Below are positions 21,798 through 33,444 of a stretch of 64,000 nucleotides of DNA, piece by piece (position 1 is the first letter of the stretch; every line of letters begins with the position of its first letter). The DNA is taken from NCBI GenBank assembly GCA_029531795.1, contig JAPEIS010000014.1, positions 2,170,001 to 2,234,000 of the forward strand, given 5' to 3'. The position numbers and the translations under genes are program-made. Origin of the DNA: Sclerotinia nivalis. Taxonomy: Eukaryota > Ascomycota > Leotiomycetes > Helotiales > Sclerotiniaceae. The notes beneath the pieces are model-generated. The model saw nothing but the letters and a program-made list of their open reading frames with translations. It was not told the DNA's origin and ran no database searches.

Positions 21798-24702
21798 ATG
21801 GCATACTCTGGCAACGGAGGCTATGATGAGCACAAGCTCCAAGATCTTCCACCGGGGGGTAGCGTAAGTTTTAAATTTCCCGACTTCGTGGATTGCGAAA
21901 TAGCTTTCTCTGACGGTCTCTTTTACAGTATCATCATCCTCAAGATGAAGAGGAAGGAGCTTTACCTTTACTCGATTCTGGTGGACATGGCGGCCCATTC
22001 AATAGCCCTTACGATTCGCACGCCCAGGGAGGTCTTCGAGCGAATACTCCTCCTGTTAGACCTGTTTCCGCCTACAGTCTTACGGAAACGTATGCGAACG
22101 ATCCACAACCATACAGCAGCGATTATAGTTCCTCCCACACATACAATGAGCAATTAGAAGATAACCCATACCCACGAACCAATTCACCATTGTCACGAGC
22201 CGAGACTTCTTCCACTGAGGCATGGAGACAACGACAAGCTCCTCAAACTGGTGGGCTCAAACGTTACGCTACAAGAAAGGTTAAGCTTGTACAGGGAAGC
22301 GTCTTGAGCGTCGACCATCCAGTACCCAGTGCCATCAAAAATGCTATCCAGCAAAAATACAGAAATGACTTGGAGGGTGGCAGCGAGGAATTCACACATA
22401 TGCGTTATACCGCTGCAACTTGCGATCCTGACGAGTTTACTCTGAAAAACGGTTACAATCTAAGACCTGCAATGTACAATCGTCATACTGAGTTACTCAT
22501 CGCCGTCACTTACTATAACGAAGACAAGCAGTTGACCGCCCGTACCCTTCACGGTGTCATGCAAAACATCCGCGATATCGTCAATCTCAAAAAATCTGAT
22601 TTCTGGAATGTCGGTGGACCAGCATGGCAAAAGATCGTCGTCTGCCTCGTCTTCGATGGTATCGACCCTTGCGACAAAGATACGCTCGATGTTCTTGCTA
22701 CAATTGGTATTTACCAAGATGGTGTCATGAAGAAGGATGTCGATGGAAAGGAGACTGTTGCTCATGTTTTTGAATACACAACCCAACTTTCAGTTACTGC
22801 CAGTCAACAACTTATCCGTCCAACCGAGGGTGATGTCAACTGTCTTCCCCCAGTGCAAATGATGTTTTGCTTGAAAGCAAAGAACACGAAAAAGATCAAT
22901 TCCCATAGATGGTTGTTCAACGCATTTGGTCGCCTTCTCAATCCTGAAGTCTGTATTCTTCTCGATGCCGGTACTAAGCCAGGTCCCAAGTCCTTGTTAT
23001 CTTTGTGGGAAGGTTTCTACAACGACAAAGATCTTGGAGGTGCTTGTGGTGAGATTCACGCAATGTTAGGGAAGGGAGGGAAAAAGCTTCTCAATCCCCT
23101 TGTTGCTGGTCAGAACTTCGAGTATAAGATCAGTAATATTCTTGATAAGCCGCTAGAGAGTTCTTTTGGATATGTCAGTGTGTTGCCGGGAGCTTTCTCA
23201 GCATATCGATTCCGAGCTATCATGGGACGACCTCTTGAACAGTACTTCCACGGAGATCACACTTTGTCTAAGATTCTTGGAAAGAAGGGTATCGAGGGAA
23301 TGAACATTTTCAAAAAGAACATGTTCTTGGCCGAGGACAGAATTCTCTGTTTCGAACTTGTAGCCAAGGCCGGTAGCAAATGGCATTTGACCTATATCAA
23401 AGCAGCCAAAGGAGAGACTGATGTACCCGAAGGAGCTGCTGAATTTATTGGTCAACGTAGAAGATGGCTTAACGGTTCATTTGCGGCAGGAATGTATTCC
23501 ATCATGCATTTCGGCAGAATGTAAGTCATCTTATCGCAATGTACTCTTAGGGTCATTAACTAACGTTTTCATAGGTATAAGAGTGGTCACAACCTTGTCC
23601 GCATGTTCTTCTTGCATATTCAATTCTTTTACAACGTCTTCTCCAACGTTCTCAGTTGGTTCATGTTGTCTTCTTTCTGGCTCACAACTACTGTTATCAT
23701 GGATCTTGTCGGTACTCCTACTGCCGCTTCGGATACAACTGCACTTCACCATGGCTGGCCTTTCGGTGATACTGCTACCCCGATCATCAACACAATTCTG
23801 AAGTACCTCTACCTAGGATTCCTGCTCGTCCAATTTATTCTGGCGCTTGGTAACAGACCTAAAGGATCTAAGGTCACCTATCTTGTATCCTTTGTAGTTT
23901 TCGGTGTTATTAACCTTTATGTCCTTGTCTTATCCATGTATCTGGTCGTTCGTGCTTTCTCGTCAGGAGAGAGTATTGATACTAGTAACACAAAGGATTT
24001 CTTCGAGAGTTTCTTCGGGAATAGCTCGAGTTCTGGAGCTGGTATCATTATTCTCGCTTTGGCTGCAACATTTGGATTGTACTTCGTTGCATCCTTCATG
24101 TATATGGATCCATGGCACATGTTCCATTCCTTCGGACCATACCTCTTGCTCATGTCGTCTTACATCAACATTCTCATGGTGTACGCTTTCAGTAATTGGC
24201 ATGATGTTTCTTGGGGTACCAAAGGATCTGACAAGGCAGAAGCTCTGCCATCCGCTAAAACTACGAAGGTTGATGGTAAAGCAGCAGTTGTTGAAGAAAT
24301 CGACAGACCACAAGAGGATATTGACAGTCAGTTTGAGGCGACAGTCAAGCGTGCTCTTAGTCCATTTGTTCCTGAAGTCGAAGATGAGAGCAAGACCTTG
24401 GAGGATTCCTACAAATCTTTCAGAACGAAACTTTTGATCTCATGGGTCTTTTCGAATGCTTTATTGGCTGTTGCCATCACGAGTGACAGTGTTGATGGCT
24501 TTGGTTTCGGAGTGAGTTATTGTATTTTTATGTATTTCAGATTTCATGCTAACATTATCTTCAGGATACTGCTTCAGCAAGAACTGCCAAGTTTTTCGAA
24601 GTTCTACTTTACTCAACGGCTTTCTTGGCACTTATTCGATTCCTTGGATGTTCTTACTTCTTGTTCAAATCTGGAATCATGTGCTGCTTTATGAGACGTT
24701 AG
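21798..24702 (+). CDS. chsIIIa: Chitin synthase, class III
   Basis: Family 2 glycosyltransferase of the plasma membrane that polymerises UDP-GlcNAc into wall chitin; class III enzymes are specific to filamentous fungi and matter for polar growth. Exons 21798-21863, 21929-23520, 23575-24511 and 24565-24702 give 910 residues. Introns are 65, 54 and 53 bp with GTAAGT or GTGAGT donors. A Tyr/Pro/Ser-rich N-terminus leads to the class III signature [20 protein letters not shown]. The catalytic region has [38 protein letters not shown] (about residue 490) and QRRRW (about 531, product site). Several membrane segments follow, and the protein ends GIMCCFMRR. No chitin-binding or myosin domain is present. 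The gene symbol follows Botrytis usage and is tentative. Confidence 0.96.
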
Positions 24703-25458
24703 ACAAGACTTACACCATACATACTCCCAGGAATCAAAATATCTACTCATACCACCAAAAGGTTTTGAGTGATACACGGTTCTTTTTCACGAAATGGGGA
24801 CAGGGTAGGGGGAGAGCAGAATTTGGAGGATGGGCGCTTTGTATGGAGGCATTAGCACCTATCATTGGAAAAGACACAGCGAGTGAATCTGCAGCAAGCG
24901 ACCATTTTTGCATTTATACTTGCACATATGGGAGTTTCTAGAATTTTTTTTCTGCTTCGGATGGTCTCTATATTGCATGTTTGAGTAGGCGTTTCTATTT
25001 AATACTATTGAATACCCTTATGGACGAATAACTTTTATTCGTATTTTTGAGTTAGACGTTATGTTTCATAAAAAACCAATGTGCAAACCAGGCCAAATGA
25101 CAAATTTTCAAGGATATTTGAATACGTATTTCAGATGTGGCACAGAACGGTTGCCTCGCGTGATGCTTTTGATAAGAAGCCGGACCCCGCCAGCCGCTTC
25201 ATATATTTCGGTAAGGCCACCAAGAACTGCTACTGGTATAGATTTGACATGTCACAATATCCCGTACTATTATTTTAATACGACAAACTGAAGCTATTCA
25301 CTCCCTCGCGTTCTTCTAATTACAACACAGAACAGACTTCTCGCTTGCGTATCTCTGACTCAACTTCGATATCGTACCCCATTATCGACAATATATTTCT
25401 CCGAACTCCAGAATAGCGCACTCTCAACACTCTAGCATACGATTCATTAATCTTTAAG
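24703..25458. other. Intergenic region, 756 bp, between chitin synthase and UBC12
   Basis: It holds the 3' side of the chitin synthase gene and the UBC12 promoter. Overlapping short open frames at 25061-25291 have no resemblance to known proteins. Nothing else is seen. Confidence 0.4.
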
Positions 25459-26265
25459 ATGTTAAAAATATGGTCGATGGTATGACGAACTGAGAATCCG
25501 GAAAATATGTGTAGCAGGTTCAATATGCTAATATAACGCGCAGAAACAAAAACAGCAGCAAGAGGCAAATGCCGATGCTGCTGCGGGCATTAAGAAGAAG
25601 AAAGTCACGGCCGCACAGCTCCGGTTACAAAAGGGTATGACCAGCGATGTTCAAGTCTTTAAAAATAGAGGGAATTTGATGGGATGGGCATGTATGTATG
25701 TGAGCTAACATCACTCTTTGCGTTTTGCCAGATATCGCAGAAATGTCGCTACCCTCTACTATGCGCACCGATTTCCCCGATGAAGACGATATCCTCAACT
25801 TCTTTTTATACATCGAACCCGATGAGGGCATGTACAAGGGCGGAATCTTCAAATTTAAATTCGCGGTTCCGGAGACATTCCCGCATGAACCACCGAAGGT
25901 CAACTGTGAACAGAAGATTTATCATCCGAATATCGATGTTGAAGGGAAGATTTGTTTGAATATTTTAAGAGAGGACTGGAAGCCCGTGTTGAATTTGCAG
26001 GCGATTGTTATTGGGTTGCAGGTATGTTGCTTAAAGGAGGGGGGTTTATTTTGGATATATTTGATACGGAAACTCTGCGAAGAACTATATATTAATCATA
26101 GATAAATAGTTCCTTTTCCTCGAACCAAACGCGTCGGATCCACTTAATAAGGAAGCCGCAGAAGATTTGAGGTCAAACCGAGAAGGATTCAAGCGGAATG
26201 TGAGATCAGCTATGGGAGGGGGATCGGTCAAGAACGACACTTTCGATCGAGTGTTGAAGGTTTGA
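25459..26265 (+). CDS. UBC12: NEDD8-conjugating enzyme E2 (UBC12)
   Basis: E2 that transfers NEDD8/Rub1 to cullins and so activates cullin-RING ubiquitin ligases. Four exons (25459-25479, 25544-25634, 25732-26021, 26110-26265) give 185 residues. The hallmark UBC12 N-terminus MLKIWSM plus KQKQQQE, which docks on the NEDD8 E1, is encoded by the 21-nt exon 1 and the start of exon 2. The linker ends KKKKVTAAQLRLQKD. The core has EPDEGMYKGG, the HPN motif at 102-104 and the catalytic Cys at about 112 (GKICLNILREDWKP). It ends FLFLEPNASDPLNKEAAEDL..FDRVLKV. Introns are 64, 97 and 88 bp, with phases that fit exactly. The acceptor at 26109 could alternatively be the TAG a few bases upstream, but only this choice keeps LQFLFLEPNA. 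Confidence 0.96.
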
Positions 26266-26873
26266 TAGGAGAGGGCATATGAACCGGACATATGCTACAA
26301 TACTACAATGTGAGGAAAAGGTTATATGGTCCGCACAGATACCACACTTTCAGCATCACATCACGATATGTAAGGTCACAGCATGAGGACGGGAGCATAA
26401 TGGGCGTTTTTTAATTTGGAGATCGAGGGCTTTTCATGCAGACCTTTTGCTACCGATATTTAGCGTTGTGTCGTATGCTGTGGAAAGGGCGCGGTGTGTT
26501 TGGGCCAGAGAGAGATGGAGAAGCAGTCAATCTGGTCAAATACAATATAAATACATACAATAAGAGATATTTTCGGTTTCAAGCAAAGCCAGGAAAACCT
26601 TCCAGGCAGTGGCTCCTAGAGGGTAGCAAAGCGTCATTTCATAACTACATCTGATTTCAATTGCTATACAAGCAGTATTGTGCATTCTCCGGTTTCTGGA
26701 GTCATTGTGAAGAAGTGATATTTGTAATTGGAAGCTTTCTACTTAATACCTTTATCTTTGTATCTCCACAACTTTCGTAACTTTATATATCGGTGTACTA
26801 GGTAAGCTGAGGCAAGTTTCTTGTTGTCACTAATTCACATTGTTTACACGCTATTTCACGGCCTCGTCCGCCG

Positions 26874-26888
26874 CCGGTACATTACCGG
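26874..26888. promoter_or_regulatory. Inverted repeat CCGGTA-CAT-TACCGG
   Basis: A perfect 6-bp inverted repeat with a 3-bp spacer between UBC12 and ILV5, about 550 bp upstream of ILV5. It has the form of a Zn2Cys6 factor site, but the spacing is not the Leu3 one. Role unknown. Confidence 0.3.
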
Positions 26889-27293
26889 AGGGGTGAGGCT
26901 GTGATGTGGCCGAATTTCCACCATCCATAGCCTTTCGGATAGATGATTTAGATTGTTTACTTTTGTAAGTCTTATATGGATGGCATCTCATAGTATGGTT
27001 CCAAAATATATGTGTATTGATCTTTGTTTAATGTTTGAGTGGGATAGTAGATGTCAACAGGTATATAGATATTTAGAAATTTTACAAGATTTGGATAATA
27101 GTAAATTTTTATTTGAACTTAGTTTTTGGATATATGTATATATAAATCTTATATTTTACGAGAATAAGATGATATTCACTTAATCGACACCGATGTTGAA
27201 ATACAACCCGCTCTGTTGGCTTGCCAAGATTTTCCGCCCAGGTTAATCCACTAAGAACTGCGATACTGGAGAATACCCCTGTCAAATGCACCT

Positions 27294-27303
27294 CCGGAAC
27301 CGG
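27294..27303. promoter_or_regulatory. Leu3-type binding site CCGGAACCGG upstream of ILV5
   Basis: It matches the CCGG-N2-CCGG core recognised by the yeast Zn2Cys6 activator Leu3, which controls branched-chain amino-acid genes including ILV5. It lies 138 bp upstream of the ILV5 ATG. The site is seen in the sequence; its function here is inferred from yeast. Confidence 0.6.
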
Positions 27304-27440
27304 GCAGAAAATTTCCCAGACTATTGCTGCCCACAACAAAAAGACGAAGAGTCACATCTACAACTTTTTGATTTAAACCTCAAAATACCCCTTTGTTCAT
27401 CTTTTCTTTTCTTGAAACTCCACTCACTTCTTCTTTCAAA

Positions 27441-28848
27441 ATGGCTGCCCGTACATTTTCCAGAGTCGCTAGACCAGCTGCACGCCAATTGACTGCACCA
27501 GCACGCAGAACTTTCGTCTCTGCCATCAATGCCTCAGCTAGACCTTCTGCTGCTCGTGCTGTTGTTGGCGCATCCCAACAAGTCAGAGGTGTAAAGACCA
27601 TTGACTTTGCTGGCACAAAGGAGAAGGTTTACGGTACGGATTATGATTTCAATTTGGGTGATGTGGAAACTGACATTTATGATAGAGAGAGCCGACTGGC
27701 CAGTTGAGAAACTCCAGGTATGATTTATATCTTATCACTTTTTACATTCCACTTATGATAACATCTATCTTCTAGGAATACTTCAAGAATGACACGATGG
27801 CCATCATTGGTTACGGTTCCCAAGGACATGCTCAATCTTTGAACATGCGCGATAACGGTCTTAACGTGGTGGTTGGTGTACGAAAGAATGGTCAATCATG
27901 GAAGGATGCTCAACAAGATGGCTGGGTTCCAGGAAAGAACCTTTTCGAGGTTGATGAGGCTATCTCAAAGGGTACCATCATCATGAACTTGCTTTCTGAT
28001 GCTGCTCAAAGTGAGACTTGGCCAGCTCTTAAGCCCCAGATCACCAAGGGAAAGGTATGGAAATATACGTAATATTTTCAAGTTCAAAACTGACTTCTGC
28101 AGACTCTTTACTTCTCCCACGGTTTCTCCCCAGTCTTCAAGGACCAAACTAAGGTCGATGTCCCAACTGACGTTGATGTCATTCTCGTTGCACCAAAGGG
28201 ATCTGGACGTACCGTTCGAACTCTCTTCCGTGAGGGTCGTGGTATCAACTCTTCCATCGCCGTTTTCCAAGACGTTACCGGAAAGGCACAAGAGAAGGCT
28301 ATCGCTCTCGGTGTTGGTGTTGGATCTGGATACCTTTACGAGACCACCTTCGAGAAGGAGGTTTACTCCGATTTGTACGGTGAGCGTGGTTGCTTGATGG
28401 GTGGAATCCACGGTATGTTCCTCGCACAATACGAGGTTCTCCGTGAGCAAGGTCACAGCCCAAGTGAAGCTTTCAACGAGACTGTTGAGGAGGCTACCCA
28501 ATCTTTGTACCCATTGATTGGTGCTAATGGTATGGACTGGATGTACGAGGCATGCTCTACCACTGCCCGTCGTGGTGCTATCGATTGGTCCGGAAAGTTC
28601 AAGGATGCTTTGAAGCCAGTCTTCAACGACTTGTATGATTCCGTCAAGACCGGAAAGGAGACTCAAAGATCGCTTGAGTTCAACTCCCAAAAGGATTACC
28701 GTGAGAAGTATGAGGCTGAGATGAAGGAGATCCGTGATTTGGAGATCTGGAGAGCAGGAAAGGCTGTCCGGTAAGTTTGATCTATTCATTACTACATAGC
28801 ACATTTGCTAACTCTGCAATTAGCTCTCTCCGTCCTGAAAACAACTAA
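27441..28848 (+). CDS. ILV5: Ketol-acid reductoisomerase, mitochondrial
   Basis: NADPH- and Mg-dependent second step of Ile/Val synthesis: converts acetolactate or acetohydroxybutyrate to the dihydroxy acids in the mitochondrial matrix. Five exons (27441-27633, 27686-27717, 27776-28054, 28103-28770, 28824-28848) give 398 residues. Exon 2 is only 32 nt and encodes ERADWPVEKLQ; reading through instead gives stops, so the splices are well fixed. An Arg/Ala-rich targeting peptide (MAARTFSRVARPAARQL) comes first, then the Rossmann motif GYGSQGHAQ (87-95), APKGSGRTVR, and the metal/catalytic segments (GERGCLMGGIHGMF, DWMYEACSTTARRGA). The end is AVRSLRPENN. This is the short, fungal class I form. 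A Leu3-type site lies upstream. Confidence 0.97.
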
Positions 28849-29221
28849 GTTGAGAGTTAATGGGAAATTTACGGCTGGAGTTGTCATTTCTGAATTTGGG
28901 CGAATTGTATCATACTCATGACTTTCCGTTTTTTATTATCAACGGTATCTCGAATTGCTAAAAGTTTTTGCCATCAAATTCAGAAAATTATATTTCAAAT
29001 TACTTTCTTAATTGACTGTACATGTGTTTTGCTTTGATTATACTTCAGTTTTGTGCCGGCATCGGCATCGATTTACCCCGAACCGGGATTTCATCATTTT
29101 ATATGAATCACTGCCCCGCCCCCACCATATCAAGTTATATTATTAGCAATCCCGTCCTTCACCCACATTTTGTTCCAACATTCCAATTCATACTTCCACT
29201 TCAACTCAGAAAGAGGTCACA
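28849..29221. other. Intergenic region, 373 bp, between ILV5 and the dehydratase gene
   Basis: It holds the ILV5 3' end and the promoter of the following tandem gene. A CCCGAACCGGG element at about 29077 resembles a Zn2Cys6 site but has 3-bp rather than Leu3-type spacing. No coding content. Confidence 0.4.
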
Positions 29222-30598
29222 ATGGCAGATCCCAATACCCGTCTTCCCCTTAACCGCCAGTCGGTTTTGGACGCCCATAAACTCATTAAGCCACATATAC
29301 ATTTCACCCCGGTTCTTACAAATAGTACGATTGATGAGATAGCTAGTACGCCGCAGAGCTTAGAGGCGTTAAAGGGGACGGAGTGGGAAGGAAAGGAACC
29401 TGCGAGACCAAAAATAAGATTATGGTTTAAATGTGAGAATTTGCAGAGGGTGGGCGCGTTTAAAGTTAGGGGAGCTTTTCATGCATTGAAGAGGTTGGAG
29501 GAGGCCGAAGGAGGGGTAGATGCTGGGCATGAAGAAGGAGGGTGGAGACAAAAGGGGGTGGTTACGCATAGTAGTGGTTTGTTTCCCAATACCTTTTCTT
29601 TCTGACTTGTTAAGCTATTCGATTTTTTTGGCCCATCGTCCATCTCTTCCCTGCATTCGTACATCTACACACATAAACATCAAACACTAACACGCTTTCT
29701 TTTGACAACAGGAAACCACGCACAAGCCCTCGCGCTCGCAGCCCGCGAACTCGGAATCCCAGCCCACATCGTCATGCCCACAATTTCAACCCCCTCAAAA
29801 ATAGCAGCTACAAAAGGTTACGGCGCACAAGTACGTTTTAGTGGTTCAACATCTGTAGAGAGAGAAGCAATGGTCGAAGAAGTGATCAAAGAAACAGGCG
29901 CGAAACTCGTCCCGCCGTACGATCATCCGGATATTATTGCAGGGCAAGGAACTATGGGTTTGGAATTGCAGGAGCAGGTACAGAAATTCCAATTTGAGAG
30001 GGGTACCTCCGGAGGCACTCCTGAAGACAAAGGAAATGGCGGTTTGAATGCAATTATTACTCCTTGTGGTGGTGGGGGTATGTTATCCGGCGTAGCTCTT
30101 TCGTGCGAGGACACAGGAATCCGAGTTTTTGGCGCGGAACCAGGGTTCCAAGGCGCAGACGATGGTAAACGCGGATTTCACCAGGGAAAAAGAATCGAGA
30201 GTGTGAAATCTCTAACGATCGCAGATGGACTACGTACTCCGGTTGGAAAACTTCCCTGGGATATTATTTATGAGAGGAGACTTGTGCAGGATATGTTTAG
30301 TGTGACGGAAGAACAGATTAGGAAAGCGATGCGGTTGGTGTTTGAGAGGATGAAGGTGGTGGTGGAACCGAGTGCGTGTGTGGGACTTGCGACGGTGTTG
30401 TTTGATGAGGGGTTTAGGGGGGTGGTGGAAAGGGAGGGAGGGGAGAGGGGGTGGGATGTTGGGGTGGTTTTTAGTGGGGGGAATGTGGGGGTTGAGGCGC
30501 TGGGGAAACTTTTTGATGTGCGCGATGGAGAGGGGGAGAGGGATGGGGGTTTGCTGGGGAGGGATGGGGAGAGGGTCGCGGAGAATGTTGCGGGGTAG
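29222..30598 (+). CDS. PLP-dependent serine/threonine dehydratase-like enzyme
   Basis: Fold-type II PLP enzyme of the threonine dehydratase / serine racemase / Sry1 (hydroxyaspartate dehydratase) group; the exact substrate cannot be told from sequence. Exons 29222-29576 and 29712-30598 flank a 135-bp intron and give 413 residues. Visible: [20 protein letters not shown], with the PLP lysine at about residue 81; [10 protein letters not shown] (117 on), which binds the cofactor carboxylate and is split by the intron; a Gly-rich phosphate loop CGGGGMLSG at roughly 235; and FSGGN near the C-terminus. It lacks an ACT regulatory domain, unlike biosynthetic Ilv1. An acidic insert ([15 protein letters not shown]) precedes the first splice site, and the tail is Gly/Arg/Glu-rich. 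The last 200 bp are extremely G-rich. Confidence 0.92.
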
Positions 30599-31823
30599 GG
30601 GGGTGATGGATGATGGATGATGTTCGCTTGGGATTTTGATGTTGATTTTGATTGGATACCTTTTAAGACGTCAAAACTCGCTCAAATGACTTCTCTGAAG
30701 ATGTTTAAAAAATAGTGATAGTGGCGGAATAGATAGATAGATATCAATCTATACAAACCATATAACAATACAATACAATACACAACGAACTTCTGAATTA
30801 CCCATCGTAGCATTTTGAAAGAGTCTCTGAGTGAGTTTTAATTTTTGTTATGGACTGGTAAATTGAAGCTTTAGTATAGAGGGGTTGGAGTTTAGACGAG
30901 GATTTGATTTGTATATAGATAGATACAAGTAAATAGATAGATGGGATTTTTTCATTATGGGTTGTATAGAGATGGTATATTAGAAGAGATGGTGAGATTG
31001 AGTTGAGATTTGATGAGTGATGGGTGATGTGAGGTGGTTTGGAATCTTAGGATGTTTATTTGAGTTGAGTTGGTGAGTGCTGAGTGCTGAGCGCTGGTTG
31101 AATGTATAGGATGTATGAGGGGAATAAGAGGAATGGGGATATCTTGACTTGCAATTGTATTTGATTCTGTAGTGCTTGTTTATATATCTAAGAAAAGGAA
31201 AGGAAAAGAAAAGAAAGAAAGAAAGAGAATATATAATAAATAGAAATAGTAATCTAAATATATAAATAATACCCATTCTCTACTAGATCTAAACACTAGT
31301 ACAAACTCCCATTCTTCATATTCTCCAAGTTCTAAATAATTAATCAGTTTGAGAAATTCATATGAATAAAGTAAGTCTTATCTAAGATACAAATATCTCT
31401 CTTTCAACAAATGAAGCTGCGACTAATTCTTCATTTTTTGAGAATAAAATGAATATTAGATTCGCGCTTGCGAGTAAATAGGATACTTCCCTCAGAGATA
31501 AAAGATGTGATAGATGTGATAAATGTGAGAAATGTGATGATCGGGAAACTTGAATAGTTGAGATGATGTATGTTTATTGGGTTGAGTCTACTGAACTTGT
31601 TTCGATTATCTAATTATATACTTTTTCGAGATGAAGCTGCTAGTCTATGGTGCCTGCTGTGTTTATATGGTGGAGATCTATAGCTCGTATCGAATATCTA
31701 TTCATTCTCTTTTTGAGGTTCATTATTCTATCTCAATTCATACTCTCATCCCATCCACAAACATTACATCTCCCACCATCTCCATCTCCAACCTCAAATC
31801 CCACTATATCCCATCTATCCCAT
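30599..31823. other. Intergenic low-complexity region, 1.2 kb
   Basis: No gene supported. It carries GATA-type tetranucleotide runs (about 30730-30750 and 30918-30942), GA/GT-rich tracts, and a purine-rich run of GGAAA and GAAA units at 31194-31225. An open frame at 30980-31276 is low-complexity. Confidence 0.4.
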
Positions 31824-33280
31824 CTATCCCCTCCCCTCCACCTCTACCTCTACTGGAAACTTCTTCAAATTCTTATACCACTGCACTACACTTCCCACAA
31901 AAAAACACCAACTCCCCCAAAAAATCGCCAAACTCCCCTGATAAAGCGCCGCATTATTTCCTGCCGTAAACCCCAACACTCCACACAACGTAAATCCAAT
32001 TCCACCCACCAAATTCCACGCTCCGATGTGCCAGCCTAGTGTTTTCCACGCAGGCCGGAGATGATGAATCCCGTACCGCCGATTACTTGGGGGAATTGGT
32101 GTAGATAGTTTTGAGGAGGGATGGATGGGAGATAGTTGAAGAGGGGAGGCAGAGCGGTGATGCCGGATATCCAGAAGATGGTTGCGTCGAGCATTTGGGT
32201 GGAACAGGCGAGGAAACCGAGGGAGTGGATGTAGTGGGTTTTGAGGGAGGAAAGAGAAGGGAACCATTGCCAGGTTTGGGATGATGAGGATGTGGTGGAA
32301 GAGGGAGGTTTGGCTGGTATTGTTAATGCATGTTATATGGTATCATATAGTTGGGCAATTAAAATTAAAATATACCTTCCTCCAAATCTTTCCTCTTCCC
32401 CAAACTGCTCTCAGCCAAATTCCTCCATTTCCGATAATAATGTCTACACCTCTCCTAATTCCTCCTAACACTCCTCCTCCACCCCCCATTTCCTCTCCCC
32501 AAACCTCTTCAACCGCCCACCCAAAAGATTCCATCCGATCTCCATTCACCGCCTCTACCATCAACAAAATACTACCAATTTCACAAACCGTCGCGCCGAT
32601 AAACGCGATTATACCTCCTGCATCTTTCATTTTCACCTGGGAATTCTGATGCTGGATTTTCGAGTGGTAGCCACACGAAAAAGCATTGATGCACCAGATT
32701 ATGGAGCCTATAGTGAAAATTATGCTGATTAGGGGGGAGATGTCGTAGTAGGGGAAGTGGGTGAACATGCGGAGGATTCCTTGGAGGATGGCGTGGGGGT
32801 GGGATATTGGGGTTTGGAGGATGCTGTTGTGGTGGGTATGAAGGTGAGTGCATAATAACCTAAAGATTGGATGGGTTAGTTTGAGAGGAGATGGATGGAT
32901 GGATATATAAGATGAGATTTGTGTGTAGTGTGAAGAATAATAAAAGTACATACCTTTACGATTATCCCTAGATCTCCATTTCCTAACAACCAATTCCTTT
33001 TCATCTCTATCATTTCTCTTTCCTTCATTGAATCGATCCCCCCAGTCTCTCATCTCTTCCCCTCTCTATTTCCCACACCTTCATCCCCTCCCCTCCTTTC
33101 ACCCTTCCAATCAATCATTTCCCTCCTCGTCGTCGGATCCAAAAACTTAAAAGCTCCATATGCCACCCTATCTTCATGTTTTATCCTCCTCCTTCGAGCT
33201 TCAGGTTCAGGTTCAGCTTTAGCCCCTGCTCTAACTCCGATTTCTTCCTCCCGTTGCTGCAATTGCTGAGTATCGCTCAT
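31824..33280 (-). pseudogene. Broken multi-pass integral membrane protein gene
   Basis: It resembles a fungal family of integral membrane proteins of unknown function. Recognisable blocks in order: MSDTQQLQQ..AYGAFKFLDPTTRREMIDW (33280 on), NWLLGNGDLGIIVK, ILRMFTHFPYYDISPLISII and GSIIWCINAF, GGIIAFIGATVCEIGSILLM with VEAVN, WQWFPSLSSLKTHYIHSLGF, PQVIGGTGFIISGL, LGWHIGAWNLVGGIGFTLCG, and the end VQWYKNLKKFPVEVE. They lie in different frames. Lesions: an in-frame TGA at 33052-33050; a frame change between the 5' and middle blocks (about 32800-32850); a shift at an A5 run, 32678-32682, where FFVWLPLENPASEFPGE would follow in another frame; a compensating shift near 32621-32632; and a frame-changing loss after GTGFIISGL near 32050. 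One likely intron is at about 32384-32322. The family pattern is from memory. Confidence 0.65.
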
Positions 33281-33444
33281 GTTATCATATCCTATGCTAT
33301 CTCAATACCAAAAACCAACCGAGACTGAAATTGAAACAAAATTGTACAATAAATACCAAATATCTCGGCACAACAAACCCATGCATTCCCTACCTAGTTC
33401 GGTATTTCAATTCTCCCAATAAACAATCTCATTCATCATCTGTC

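Larger units (their letters stand above)
26266..27440. other. Intergenic region, 1.2 kb, between UBC12 and ILV5
   Basis: No gene supported; 26953-27183 is AT-rich and not convincing. It contains two CCGG-based inverted repeats, listed separately, the nearer of which matches the Leu3 site. The last 80 bp before ILV5 are pyrimidine-rich. Confidence 0.45.

Noticed and set aside
27965..28804. 279-codon minus-strand ORF opposite ILV5
   Set aside because: Antisense shadow of a highly codon-biased gene.
29070..29085. CCCGAACCGGG before the dehydratase gene as a second Leu3 site
   Set aside because: The half-site spacing is one base short of the CCG-N4-CGG Leu3 core.
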